Positions 17,253-25,864 of a stretch of DNA of 64,000 nucleotides are shown piece after piece. Position numbers and translations under genes: made by a program. This DNA is from Hyunsoonleella pacifica. Lineage in GTDB: Bacteria; Bacteroidota; Bacteroidia; Flavobacteriales; Flavobacteriaceae. The notes under the pieces are model-generated. The model was not told where the DNA came from. It ran no database searches and saw only the letters and a list, made by a program, of their open reading frames with translations. Positions within the stretch are counted from its first letter, which is position 1. Each line of letters opens with the position of its first letter. Location: contig NZ_SIRS01000004.1 of the NCBI RefSeq assembly GCF_004310335.1, positions 62,001 through 126,000 of the forward strand, read 5' to 3'.

Positions 17253-17269
17253 TTTATAAATGTATTAAG

Positions 17270-17860
17270 TTAAACATTAAGAACATCAACGGCTTTTACA
17301 TTACCAACTTTCATATCTCCCAATTGAATATTACCAACCCTAATACGAACTAATCGTAACGTAGGAAATCCAACAGCAGATGTCATTTTTCTTACTTGCC
17401 TAAATTTCCCTTCATTTAAAGTTATAGATATCCAAGATACTGGACCATGTCGTGCATCCCTAATTTTTTTAGAACGCGCAGGTAGATTTGGAATATCTTC
17501 TATTCTAAATACCTTACAAGGTTTAGTATGGTATTTTTTACCATCAAAACCTATTTCTACACCATTCTGTAATTGTTCTACAGCTTCTTTCGAAATAGCA
17601 CCATCAACCAAAGCATAATATTCCTTATCTACTTTTTGGCTGTTAATATAATCGCTCATTTTGCCATCAGTAGTAAGCAATAGTAAACCTTCCGATTTTT
17701 CATCTAACCTACCAATAGCCATAATACTTTCCGGAAATTCATGCAGCTCCCCTAGAAATCGTTTAGATTGTTGTTTAGAATCATTACTTGTAAACTGGCT
17801 TAAGAAGCCATAAGGCTTGTAAATGATAAAATTTTGAGAACTATTAGTTTGAGTGTACAT
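17270..17860 (-). CDS. RsuA/RluE-type rRNA pseudouridine synthase
   Basis: 196 residues from the ATG at 17860; a TTG two codons earlier is also possible. The N-terminus NFIIYKPYGFLSQF is typical of short RluE-like enzymes without an S4 domain. The catalytic motif is MAIGRLDEKSEGLLLLTTDG, whose Asp is the nucleophile. The C-terminus WISITLNEGKFRQVRKM...LRLVRIRVGN is also conserved. It should isomerise a uridine in 23S rRNA; a choice between RluE and RluB/F roles cannot be made with certainty. Confidence 0.9.
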   Translation of the reverse strand: MYTQTNSSQNFIIYKPYGFLSQFTSNDSKQQSKRFLGELHEFPESIMAIGRLDEKSEGLLLLTTDGKMSDYINSQKVDKEYYALVDGAISKEAVEQLQNGVEIGFDGKKYHTKPCKVFRIEDIPNLPARSKKIRDARHGPVSWISITLNEGKFRQVRKMTSAVGFPTLRLVRIRVGNIQLGDMKVGNVKAVDVLNV

Positions 17861-17911
17861 ATCCAACTATAATACTAGATTTACTTATATATAATACCTT
17901 TAACTCTAAAT

Positions 17912-18559
17912 TTAAATTCTTTTGTAATGTTTTAAAGTGAAATTCCAACGAAATTTTTTAAACAGTACAATGCCTAAATACAGCTTATGATTAACAGTAT
18001 TAAGCTTATTTTTAAATTTTATTGACGATTTATTAAAATAATTAGTAATACTGTATTTAACATCCATTCCTTCTTCCTCTAGTAACCTGTATGTTTGCCA
18101 CCTTAAGTAAGGAGCAAGTCCTCTCCCCCTATATTTATGGAATGTCCACATATTAAATAAATAGACCTCATTTGGTTTTAATTTGAATGCTCTACCTCTA
18201 TACTCAAAATCATTAGGCTCAACAAAAGTATATGCTGCCACTTCATTATCACATTTTAAGCCTACACACAACTGTCCCTTTTCAAAACCTTTGATCATTT
18301 TCTCACGATCGTCTACAGAATGTAATATGCTAAGTGATTTGAACTCATCAACACTCAAAAACTCAACTAAATACTTATCAACGTCATCTTTAATTTTTGG
18401 CTCTTCACAAAAACTAACTTCCTCTTCAACCCAGTAGTAAGGATTAAAATTCAACCCTATACTAGCTAGTTTATTTCTAACACCAAATAAGAAGAGTCCA
18501 TTATTTATTATATCTCTGTAACGACGAAATAAAGATGTCTTGTTGGGTTGCTTATCCAT
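17912..18559 (-). CDS. GNAT-fold acetyltransferase coupled to BKACE gene
   Basis: 215 residues from MDKQPNKTS. This start overlaps the stop of the upstream BKACE gene by 8 bases (ATGGATAA), typical of translational coupling. An earlier in-frame ATG at 18577 would give a longer overlap. The second half has a GNAT core: VAAYTFVEPNDFEYRG, then VYLFNMWTFHKYRGRGLAPYLRWQTYRLLEEEG, with the RGRGLAP acetyl-CoA loop, and ending with VNHKLYLGIVLFKKFRW. The acceptor is unknown. Coupling to a beta-keto acid cleavage enzyme suggests that both act in one small-molecule pathway. Confidence 0.75.
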   Translation of the reverse strand: MDKQPNKTSLFRRYRDIINNGLFLFGVRNKLASIGLNFNPYYWVEEEVSFCEEPKIKDDVDKYLVEFLSVDEFKSLSILHSVDDREKMIKGFEKGQLCVGLKCDNEVAAYTFVEPNDFEYRGRAFKLKPNEVYLFNMWTFHKYRGRGLAPYLRWQTYRLLEEEGMDVKYSITNYFNKSSIKFKNKLNTVNHKLYLGIVLFKKFRWNFTLKHYKRI

Positions 18560-19427
18560 TTTTAAAATCTCTTCCATATTTAGATGAACCAGAATTCATA
18601 TTCATTATTTTTCTAAACGCTTTAGGTTGCATTACCTTTCTACCATTAGCACTAGCTATTATTTGCACACGCTTTAACAAATCTAAATTGGTCGCTAATC
18701 TTGTTCTGGCAGTATCATACCAAATATTATCTTCAAGTCCCACACGCACTCCTCCGCCAAAGGCCAAAGACAAAGAATTCATTTTTAACTGCTCATTACC
18801 TATACCTGCCAAACTCCAATACGACTGCTCAGGTAAATCATTAATCATAACGCCTGAATGCAATAAATTAGCTTGAGAACAAGCTATATTACCAAACAAT
18901 AAATTAAAATAAAAAGGAGGCTCTATTAAGTTTTTCTTTATTAAATATTTTGCATAATTAATCATACCAATATCAAAAGCCTCAAGTTCTGGTACAATTC
19001 CCTTTTCTTTCATAATGGCAGCCAAATTAGCTATCATATCTGGCGCATTTATACTAGCTGTTTTATTAAAGTTTAATGAACTTAGGGTTAAGCTTCCCAT
19101 ATCAGGTTTTAAATTACCATCAAGTAATAATGGGTCGCTGCGTTGCTCTAACGCTCCAAAATCCCTTCCGCTAAGAGATAAACAAACAACTAGTTCTGGA
19201 GCATATTTTCTGATACCTTCAACAATTTTTGCGTAAATCTCTTTTTTATAGGTAGGGTTACCAGTAATTGCATCTCTAGAATGAAGATGTACCATTGTAA
19301 TACCAATTTCCGTTGCCTCATGAACATCCTCAACAATTTCAGAAACTGATACCGGCACATGTGGTGTCATGTCCTTTGTTGGAATCATTCCAGTAGGCGT
19401 AAAATTTAAAATGTAATCAGTATTCAT
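18552..19427 (-). CDS. BKACE (3-keto-5-aminohexanoate cleavage enzyme family, DUF849)
   Basis: 291 residues, the usual length. Family motifs: NFTPTGMIPTKDMTPHVP near the start, VEDVHEATEIGITMVHLHSRD with the zinc-binding His-x-His, VVCLSLSGRD, a Glu in VPELEAFDIGM, and NSLSLAFGGGVRVGLEDN containing the Gly-rich stretch and Glu. BKACE enzymes condense a beta-keto acid with acetyl-CoA to give a CoA thioester plus acetoacetate. The classic Kce works in lysine fermentation, but no other lysine fermentation genes are here. The GNAT gene directly downstream points to a different, unassigned substrate. Confidence 0.88.
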   Translation of the reverse strand: MNTDYILNFTPTGMIPTKDMTPHVPVSVSEIVEDVHEATEIGITMVHLHSRDAITGNPTYKKEIYAKIVEGIRKYAPELVVCLSLSGRDFGALEQRSDPLLLDGNLKPDMGSLTLSSLNFNKTASINAPDMIANLAAIMKEKGIVPELEAFDIGMINYAKYLIKKNLIEPPFYFNLLFGNIACSQANLLHSGVMINDLPEQSYWSLAGIGNEQLKMNSLSLAFGGGVRVGLEDNIWYDTARTRLATNLDLLKRVQIIASANGRKVMQPKAFRKIMNMNSGSSKYGRDFKNG

Positions 19428-19505
19428 GGACTTGGAATAATAATTTATGATATCACTAAATAACTAAAATATAATATCATAATATAAAGTTTGATACTAA
19501 AGCTT

Positions 19506-21797
19506 TCAAGAATTATCGACTAAAATACTATAAACTAGTTCTTTCGTTAATTGTTTCCCATTTGTATTGTTTCTTATTATATCAAAAGAGACTTTAAAAT
19601 CACACCCCAATTTATAGTTAGAACAGCCATAAGCCGTTTTACCTTTTATAATAGTTCCAGTTTTACATTTCGGACAAAATGAAGTATCAGCGCTCTTAGC
19701 CTTTTTTACCGTTTTGGTTTCTAATTTTAATGTATAATCATCATCAAAACGCACCAAACCTTCAACTGTATTTTTGTCTACCTTAAATCCTTTTAAGTTT
19801 ACTGTAGCTCCTTTTTGAATTAGCCTTATAAATTGTTTCTCTGAAATTTTCTTTCCTTTAAATTTAAAAGGCATTACAAAATTACAACCATCTTTATAAG
19901 CACTGCAGCCATAGGCAGATTTTCCCTTAATAACAGTTCCAGTTTTGCATTTAGGGCAGTGTTCTGTTGTTATTCCTTTTTTTGTTTTAGCCTTAGCTTT
20001 AGCCTCTCTATTTTTTTGATTTGTGGTATAAGAAATATTTGCTCGTTTAGCTTCACTTCGCACTTGATACACTAAAGCATCTACCATACGTTTCATATTC
20101 TTTATAAACGCTCCGGCACTGTATTCTCCCTTTTCAATATCTTTTAATTGCTTTTCCCATTTTCCTGTGAGTTCAGCAGATTTTAATAAATCATTAGTAA
20201 TAGTTTCAATCAGTTGAATACCTGTTTCCGTAGGTAACACTTGTTTTTTATTACGCTTAATATACTTTCGTTTAAACAAGGTTTCAATAATATTTGCTCG
20301 AGTAGACGGCCTACCTATACCATTCTCTTTCATTACATCTCGCAACGCTTCATCATCTACTTGTTTACCTGCCGTTTCCATAGCCCTTAACAACGAAGCT
20401 TCTGTAAACTGATTGGGTGGCTTGGTTTGCTTTTCTAAAAATGTTGGTTCGTGTGGTCCCTTTTCTCCTTTTTCAAAAGTTGGTAAAATACCTGATTCCT
20501 TCTCTTTTTTATTAGGATTTTCAAAAACAACACGCCAGCCTTTTTCTAAAATTTCTTTTCCTGTGGTTTTAAACACAACGGCTGCAGCACTTCCCAACAC
20601 CGTTGTATTGGCCACTATACAATCATCATAAAACACAGCAATAAAGCGTTTTACAATAATATCATATACCTGTTGTTGATTATACTGTAATGTGGTTTGC
20701 AACCCTGTGGGTATAATGGCATGATGATCCGTTACTTTTTTATCATTAAAAACCCGTGTAGATTTCTTTATTTTCTTTCCAAGAATTGGTTGTGTTAATT
20801 GTACGTAATTTGTTAGCTTTTTTAATATTGTTGGTACTTTTGGGTAAATATCTGTTGGTAAAAATGTAGTATCTACTCTGGGATAAGTCACTACTTTACG
20901 TTCATACAGAGCTTGTACAATTTTTAGAGTTTCATCTGCTGAAAATCCAAACTTTGTATTGCAATATACCTGTAAGCCTGTTAAATCAAAAAGCTTTGGT
21001 GCATATTCTTTCCCCTTCTTTTTAGTGATAGATTTAATTTCAAAATCACTTTCTTTTACCTCATTTGCTAAGGCTTCTCCATCTTCCTTTTTTAAAAAAC
21101 GACCTTCTTCATAGCTAAATAAAGTTTCCCTGTACAAGGTTTGTAGTTCCCAATATGGTTGTGGTTTAAAGTTTTCAATAGCTTTAAAACGATTTACCAC
21201 CATAGCCAGAGTTGGTGTTTGCACACGCCCAACTGACAATACTTGTTTGTAACCACCATGCTTTACAGTATACAATCTTGTGGCGTTTATGCCCAACAAC
21301 CAGTCGCCAATAGCTCTGGAAAACCCAGCGTAGTATAAATTATCGTAATCTGAGGCTGGTTTTAGGTTATTAAAACCTTCTTTTATAGCTTCTGTAGTTA
21401 ATGATGAAATCCATAAACGTTTTACTTCGCCCTTATACTTGGCTTCATTCATTACCCAACGCTGTATAAGTTCTCCCTCCTGCCCTGCATCCCCGCAATT
21501 TATAATAAGCTCAGCATTTTTAAACAAATTTTTTACAATGTTAAACTGCTTTTGAATCCCTGTATTGGATGACACTTTGGTTTCAAACTTTTCGGGGAGC
21601 ATGGGTAAATTATTTAAATCCCAACTTTTCCAATAAGACTTATAATCTACAGGTTCTTTAAGTGTACATAAATGCCCAAAAGTATAGGTTACGGCATAAC
21701 CATTACCTTCAAAATAACCATCACGCTTAGTACTTGCGCCTAATACAGCAGCAATTTCTCTAGCAACACTTGGTTTTTCGGCAATACAGACTTTCAC
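19506..21797 (-). CDS. topB: DNA topoisomerase III (type IA)
   Basis: 763 residues with a GTG start (MKVCIAEKPSVAREIAAVLG). The TOPRIM region carries the acidic triad around LIINCGDAGQEGELIQRWV. The active-site Tyr lies in KVVTYPRVDTTFLP. The C-terminus holds two zinc-ribbon repeats, HCPKCKTGTVIKG...YGCSAYKDGCNF and FCPKCKTGTIIKG...YGCSNYKLGCDF, separated by a small TOP-C4-like insert. It relaxes and decatenates single-stranded regions. A single -7-like TACTTTG lies upstream but lacks one spacer base. Confidence 0.94.
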   Translation of the reverse strand: MKVCIAEKPSVAREIAAVLGASTKRDGYFEGNGYAVTYTFGHLCTLKEPVDYKSYWKSWDLNNLPMLPEKFETKVSSNTGIQKQFNIVKNLFKNAELIINCGDAGQEGELIQRWVMNEAKYKGEVKRLWISSLTTEAIKEGFNNLKPASDYDNLYYAGFSRAIGDWLLGINATRLYTVKHGGYKQVLSVGRVQTPTLAMVVNRFKAIENFKPQPYWELQTLYRETLFSYEEGRFLKKEDGEALANEVKESDFEIKSITKKKGKEYAPKLFDLTGLQVYCNTKFGFSADETLKIVQALYERKVVTYPRVDTTFLPTDIYPKVPTILKKLTNYVQLTQPILGKKIKKSTRVFNDKKVTDHHAIIPTGLQTTLQYNQQQVYDIIVKRFIAVFYDDCIVANTTVLGSAAAVVFKTTGKEILEKGWRVVFENPNKKEKESGILPTFEKGEKGPHEPTFLEKQTKPPNQFTEASLLRAMETAGKQVDDEALRDVMKENGIGRPSTRANIIETLFKRKYIKRNKKQVLPTETGIQLIETITNDLLKSAELTGKWEKQLKDIEKGEYSAGAFIKNMKRMVDALVYQVRSEAKRANISYTTNQKNREAKAKAKTKKGITTEHCPKCKTGTVIKGKSAYGCSAYKDGCNFVMPFKFKGKKISEKQFIRLIQKGATVNLKGFKVDKNTVEGLVRFDDDYTLKLETKTVKKAKSADTSFCPKCKTGTIIKGKTAYGCSNYKLGCDFKVSFDIIRNNTNGKQLTKELVYSILVDNS

Positions 21798-21970
21798 TTA
21801 TTTATTAGGCTATTTCGAAATGCAAAGTAGAAATTTTAGTAACTATTAAAAAAGCGAGTTATTAGGAGTTATTAACGGGTTTTAAGTTCTTTTAATAATA
21901 TTGACTTTGTCAGAAAAAAACGATAACTTCGTTTATCGAACGATATAGCCCATTAAAACGCGACCATATC

Positions 21971-21985
21971 TAACCGTTACCAACT
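21971..21985 (+). repeat. left copy of an inverted motif bracketing the 22-23.9 kb gene
   Basis: TAACCGTTACCAACT. Its inverse occurs at 23900-23916 as AGTTGGTAACAACGGTA, identical apart from three extra bases. The region just before it contains a CGATAA...TTATCG hairpin. Confidence 0.45.
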
Positions 21986-22016
21986 ATTCAAAAAAACGTT
22001 AGAAACAAAATTTTCA

Positions 22017-23882
22017 ATGTGTAATTCAAAATCTCTAAAATTTTCATACAAATCGATTCCAACAACCTTATTATTTCTATTCTCTTTTCAATATATTTTG
22101 GCACAATCTACTATTTCTGGAAAAATTGTAAATCCTAATAATGAGCCAATACCTTTCGTCCATATCCGAATAGAAAACACCAATATAGGAACGATTTCAA
22201 ATGATATTGGTGTATTCAAATTGGTTGTAAATATAAAGAACAAAAATAAACGTTTGATTATATCTGCATTAGGTTACAACACAGAAAAAATAACTTTGAA
22301 AGATAGTTATCGAACGATAACTTTAACCGAAGATATTACTCAGCTAAATGAAGTTATCATAGTTGCAAAAGATTATGCAAAAGAGCTTATAAAAAAAGCC
22401 ATAAACGCAATTCCAAACAACTACCCAAAAACCAACGAACGGCACACAGGTTTTTTTAGAGAAACCACTACTTGGAAAAACAAAGAAAAACCAATTTACA
22501 TTGCAGAAACCGTTATAGAGGCAATTAAAGAAGATTATTCAAAAAAAAACAGGTCAGGAGATATAAAATTAATCGAATTCCGAAAATATGAAAGTGATGC
22601 TCTAGATACCTTAAATTATAGAATTCACGGTGGGAGCCATCACATACATAGATTTGACATCGTGGCTAGAAGAGATTTTTTTCTGTCAAACCCAGAAGAC
22701 TATAGATACAAGGTAGTCGATACATTAAGGCATAAAGGAAAAGAGGTTTATAAAGTTTTTGTTAAAATGAAGAACAAAAATTCTGCTCACGTATATATTC
22801 AAGAAGAGACCTTTGCAATAGTAAAAGCAGATATAAAACTCACATCAAATTTTGAGATATTGGACTTCAATCGGCAATTTTTAAATTTCACAGTAGCCTA
22901 CGAGCAAAGTGAAGATAAATTATGGCGATTTTCTAATTCATATTACACAACGGCTTTCAAAAAACGAGGAAAACTTCTCAACTTAACCAGTGAATATGTA
23001 ACAACCAATATTATACCTAACAAAACTGATATCCCATACCTAGAAAGGCATCAATTTTCTGAAATTCTCTTAAATGAAACAAAAAAATATGATCCTAACT
23101 TCTGGAATAACTATACTATTATTTCACCTAATGAAATGTCCGAGTCTTTGTTTCAATCAATTGATTATTCGACGAAAGTGGGTGCGAAAAAGCAATCGAA
23201 TAATCTTATAACTTTTTTAAAAAAGATTTCCTATGAAATTGGGCTGACTTGGACACCTTTTTACATAGCTTCCAATAATATAAACTACACCAATTCAATC
23301 ATTGATATCCAACAAAATAATGGAGCAATAAATAGAGGTTCTGTTAGTTATACAACATCGATTTTTTATACAGTCAAACCTCATTTTTTGATTGGATATA
23401 CCAACGAGAGTAAAATTTCAAAGACAGGAACGACATCCAATGATTTTGTTATTGCAGGTAATTTTAATTTGAACCCTGATGGAAGGCCCATATACATATC
23501 TCCACGACTTAATTTAGGACACCAAAAATTAGATTATTTTCTTGAACAATTTAATCTTGAAGAAGACATAAAAATTAATAGAAAGCGAATTAACAGCGAA
23601 AAAGTAGATGCATTTCTTTCGCAAAGAGGCTTTCGATTAAAACCGAGTCTAATCCTAGCTTTTGAAAAAAGCAAATGCATTAGCTTTTTAATTTCTACAT
23701 CATTTAATTTATCATTAAATAACAAAAATGGATTAATGTTTCGTGAAAGAGGTAAATTTTTACTATTTCCTAGAAAAGTATTTGTAGAGAATGGTCAAGA
23801 CAATTTATTGATTCAAACCAATCAGAAAAATTTATTTGAAAATACTATATCCTTAAATGCAGGTATTGCTTTTAAGTTTTGA
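22017..23882 (+). CDS. CarboxypepD_reg-like domain secreted protein
   Basis: 621 residues. A signal peptide region (PTTLLFLFSFQYILAQ) precedes a CarboxypepD_reg-like beta-sandwich at about residues 32-115 (ISGKIVNPNNEPIPFVHIRIENTNIGT). Then comes a DUF5686-type middle (TLTEDITQLNEVIIVAKDYAKELIKKAINAIPNNYPKTNERHTGFFRET) with VYIQEETFAIVKADI. The C-terminus ends NAGIAFKF, terminating in Phe as outer-membrane barrels do. It is probably an outer-membrane protein of unknown role. It is flanked by inverted motifs and followed by a dead transposase, which suggests an acquired segment. Confidence 0.7.
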   Translation: MCNSKSLKFSYKSIPTTLLFLFSFQYILAQSTISGKIVNPNNEPIPFVHIRIENTNIGTISNDIGVFKLVVNIKNKNKRLIISALGYNTEKITLKDSYRTITLTEDITQLNEVIIVAKDYAKELIKKAINAIPNNYPKTNERHTGFFRETTTWKNKEKPIYIAETVIEAIKEDYSKKNRSGDIKLIEFRKYESDALDTLNYRIHGGSHHIHRFDIVARRDFFLSNPEDYRYKVVDTLRHKGKEVYKVFVKMKNKNSAHVYIQEETFAIVKADIKLTSNFEILDFNRQFLNFTVAYEQSEDKLWRFSNSYYTTAFKKRGKLLNLTSEYVTTNIIPNKTDIPYLERHQFSEILLNETKKYDPNFWNNYTIISPNEMSESLFQSIDYSTKVGAKKQSNNLITFLKKISYEIGLTWTPFYIASNNINYTNSIIDIQQNNGAINRGSVSYTTSIFYTVKPHFLIGYTNESKISKTGTTSNDFVIAGNFNLNPDGRPIYISPRLNLGHQKLDYFLEQFNLEEDIKINRKRINSEKVDAFLSQRGFRLKPSLILAFEKSKCISFLISTSFNLSLNNKNGLMFRERGKFLLFPRKVFVENGQDNLLIQTNQKNLFENTISLNAGIAFKF

Positions 23883-23899
23883 TACAAAAATTAAAAAAC

Positions 23900-23923
23900 A
23901 GTTGGTAACAACGGTAACCGTTG
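23900..23923 (-). repeat. right copy of the bracketing motif, with palindrome
   Basis: AGTTGGTAACAACGGTA (23900-23916) is the inverse of the motif at 21971-21985. CAACGGTAACCGTTG (23909-23923) is a near-perfect palindrome around a central A, and GTTGCACAAC follows directly. Confidence 0.45.
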
Positions 23924-24029
23924 CACAACGCCATAATTTCCTAAAAAATGCCTTTAAATAAGGAACTCTAAGGGGCTTCTAGCTTTATTTCCTTATCTAA
24001 AACACAGATTTTAGAAGGCTTATATGATA

Positions 24030-25554
24030 CTAGAGGCTTAGAATTCCCCTTCTGTAGAACTCATACAAAAACACTTGTCCTGCATCACTTTTTACCTTTC
24101 TTTGAGTGAATTTAAGATACTTTTTGAGGTTATAAGCTATTGCCGAGAACTGCATGACTTTATTGGCCTGTCTTATCCCTATAGTATTTATTTTCCCTAA
24201 GCCCATAAACTGAGTAAGCGTCCCAAAAACGGGTTCTACGGTACTTTGCCGTTTGGCCTTCATCACTCTGCCTTTAGCAGATTGTATTCTCGCAGTATTT
24301 CGCTCGTATTCATCTCTATAGTAAGTGACACTAAATTTCTTTTCCTTTGCCGTTTTTCCCAAGCATCTTCTGGCTAATGAGCATTGTTTACAAAGCTTGC
24401 TAGAGATGCGGTATTCCTTTTTTAAGGTTTGTTTGTACGGTAATCTCTAAACACCTTTTTAAAAGGAACTATATGTTGATTAGGGCATATGTAATGGTCT
24501 TGTGATTTGATATATTAAAACCATCGGGACCGCCTTTGTAAGTACCATCAGGTGGAATGTAACTTTTTATACCTTTTTGCTCTAAGTAAGCATAATTCTC
24601 TCCACTGCTATACCCTGTATCGGCCAGTAGGTGTTCAAATTTAAATCCAAAACGCCAAAGGCGATTATGCAATCTATCTACAATATCTTCTAAGTACTGG
24701 TTGTCTTTTCCATCGGCATGATAGGCCTTTATGTCTGTTATAACATGGTGCGCCGTATCTACACTTAATTGGCTGCTGTAATTTAATTTTCTGGCCTTCC
24801 CTGGCTTTACACTTATTCTGGCGTCAATCTGTGGGGCTGTAATGGGTTTTATTACTGGTATATCTAGACCCTTTGTTGGCAGCACCAGGCCTATGGTTTT
24901 GTTGTCTACTCCAAGTCTTGTTTCTCGCGGTAATACTATTGAGCTCTTGTGTATTGGCTGTAATGGTTTGCTGGGGTTTTGAAGATTTATTCTGTTTAGC
25001 TGTTTAAAAAGTATCTTTATTTCGATTACTGATATGGCGAATATCTGCCAAGTGGGCGTCTAAATCTTGAGCAGGCACTTTTAACGCTAATGTCTCCATA
25101 CTTGCATTGGCTTTTACAGGGGCAGAATCTATGGCTTGCGTGCTGCCTTTTACCATGCCTTTATTAACGCACTTTTGAAAAACATGAACAAACACACCTT
25201 CAAAAACATGCTCTGGAAATAGCTGTCTGGTTCTGCTTAAAGTGGAGTGCCATGGTAGTGGCTCATCAATATCAAAACCTAGAAAATAGAGAATATCTAA
25301 TCTCATGCTACAATGGGCTATGAGTTTTCTATCGCTTATAATATTCTCTAAATACCCCACTAAACAGAGTTTAAAAAACACAATAGGATCTATGCTTTGT
25401 TGCCCACTAGAACCATAAAAAGACGCTGTTTCTTATAAAGGAATTCTAAATGTAATACAGCTTTTAACTGCCGGTAAAAGTTAGTTTTTGGAACATGATC
25501 GCTTAATTTAAACCTATGAAACAACTTTTCTTGATAGGTTTTTTTTCCTTGCAT
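24030..25554 (-). pseudogene. IS1182-family transposase, inactivated by several frameshifts
   Basis: Read on the minus strand from the ATG at 25554 (MQGKKTYQEKLFHRFKL), pieces of one transposase follow in successive frames. GSSGQQSIDPIVFFKLCLVG...AIDSAPVKANASM comes first, then TSNKTHYSPTD, then DARISVKPGKARKLNYSSQLSVDTAHHVITDI...LLADTGYSSGENYAYLEQKG, then PFKKVF, and finally the TVEPVFGTLTQFMGL...AIAYNLKKYLKF end. The breaks lie near 25430, 25010, 24833, about 24480 and about 24415. The DDE segments (first Asp in AIDSAPVKA, second in LLADTGY, Glu in STVEPVFG) can still be seen but are never in one frame. Terminal inverted repeats could not be identified. Confidence 0.88.
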
Positions 25555-25669
25555 TACTAAAGATAATTAATAATTCTTGGTAAACATACGAGCCGAGACC
25601 GATAAACGAACCTCCCCAGAAATAAATCTCTTTGGTACTTAAAACATAAGTTTGCTAATCTAAAGGTTA

Positions 25670-25845
25670 GGAATTGCAGCGGAATCCTTTTTTGTGTTGG
25701 CAAACAAGCCGTCATTACGAGGAGGCACGACGAAGTAATCTCCTTGGATGAGGAGATTGCTTCACTACGTTCGCAATGACGTTCGTGGTAAAAAACAAAA
25801 GACCTGCTTGCCGGCAGGCAGGTATAGCGGAAAGCCCGACCACTC
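25670..25845 (+). repeat. dispersed composite palindromic element, copy 2
   Basis: Box one is GGAATTGCAGCGGAATCC plus a T-run (25670-25693). Box two is the 22-bp near-palindrome at 25802-25823 (one mismatch) preceded by AAAAG and followed by TATAGCGGAAAGCCCGACC. Between the boxes an unrelated 70-bp palindrome is inserted (25711-25780). The element fills the 310-base gap between the dead transposase and the 1365-residue protein gene. Confidence 0.75.
25711..25780. repeat. long imperfect palindrome nested in copy 2
   Basis: Arm 25711-25744 starts GTCATTACGA and ends GAAGTAATCTCCT. Arm 25751-25780 starts AGGAGATTGCTTC and ends TCGCAATGAC. The outer 10 and inner 13 bases pair with only single mismatches around an unpaired middle. 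The wording resembles the widespread GTCATTGCGA...GAAGCAATCTC class of intergenic repeats. Confidence 0.75.
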
Positions 25846-25864
25846 CCAATAAAACAACTAAAGA

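Noticed and set aside
18552-19427. Lysine fermentation pathway
   Set aside because: Only the BKACE-family gene is present; no aminomutase, dehydrogenase or ammonia-lyase genes are nearby.
21971-23923. Integron cassette with attC site
   Set aside because: The motifs lack recognisable core-site pairs of attC (GTTRRRY with its partner) and no integrase is visible; only a weaker cassette-like reading is kept as a finding.
24030-24885. Separate small genes from the two open frames in this stretch
   Set aside because: Both are consecutive pieces of a single frameshifted IS1182-type transposase.
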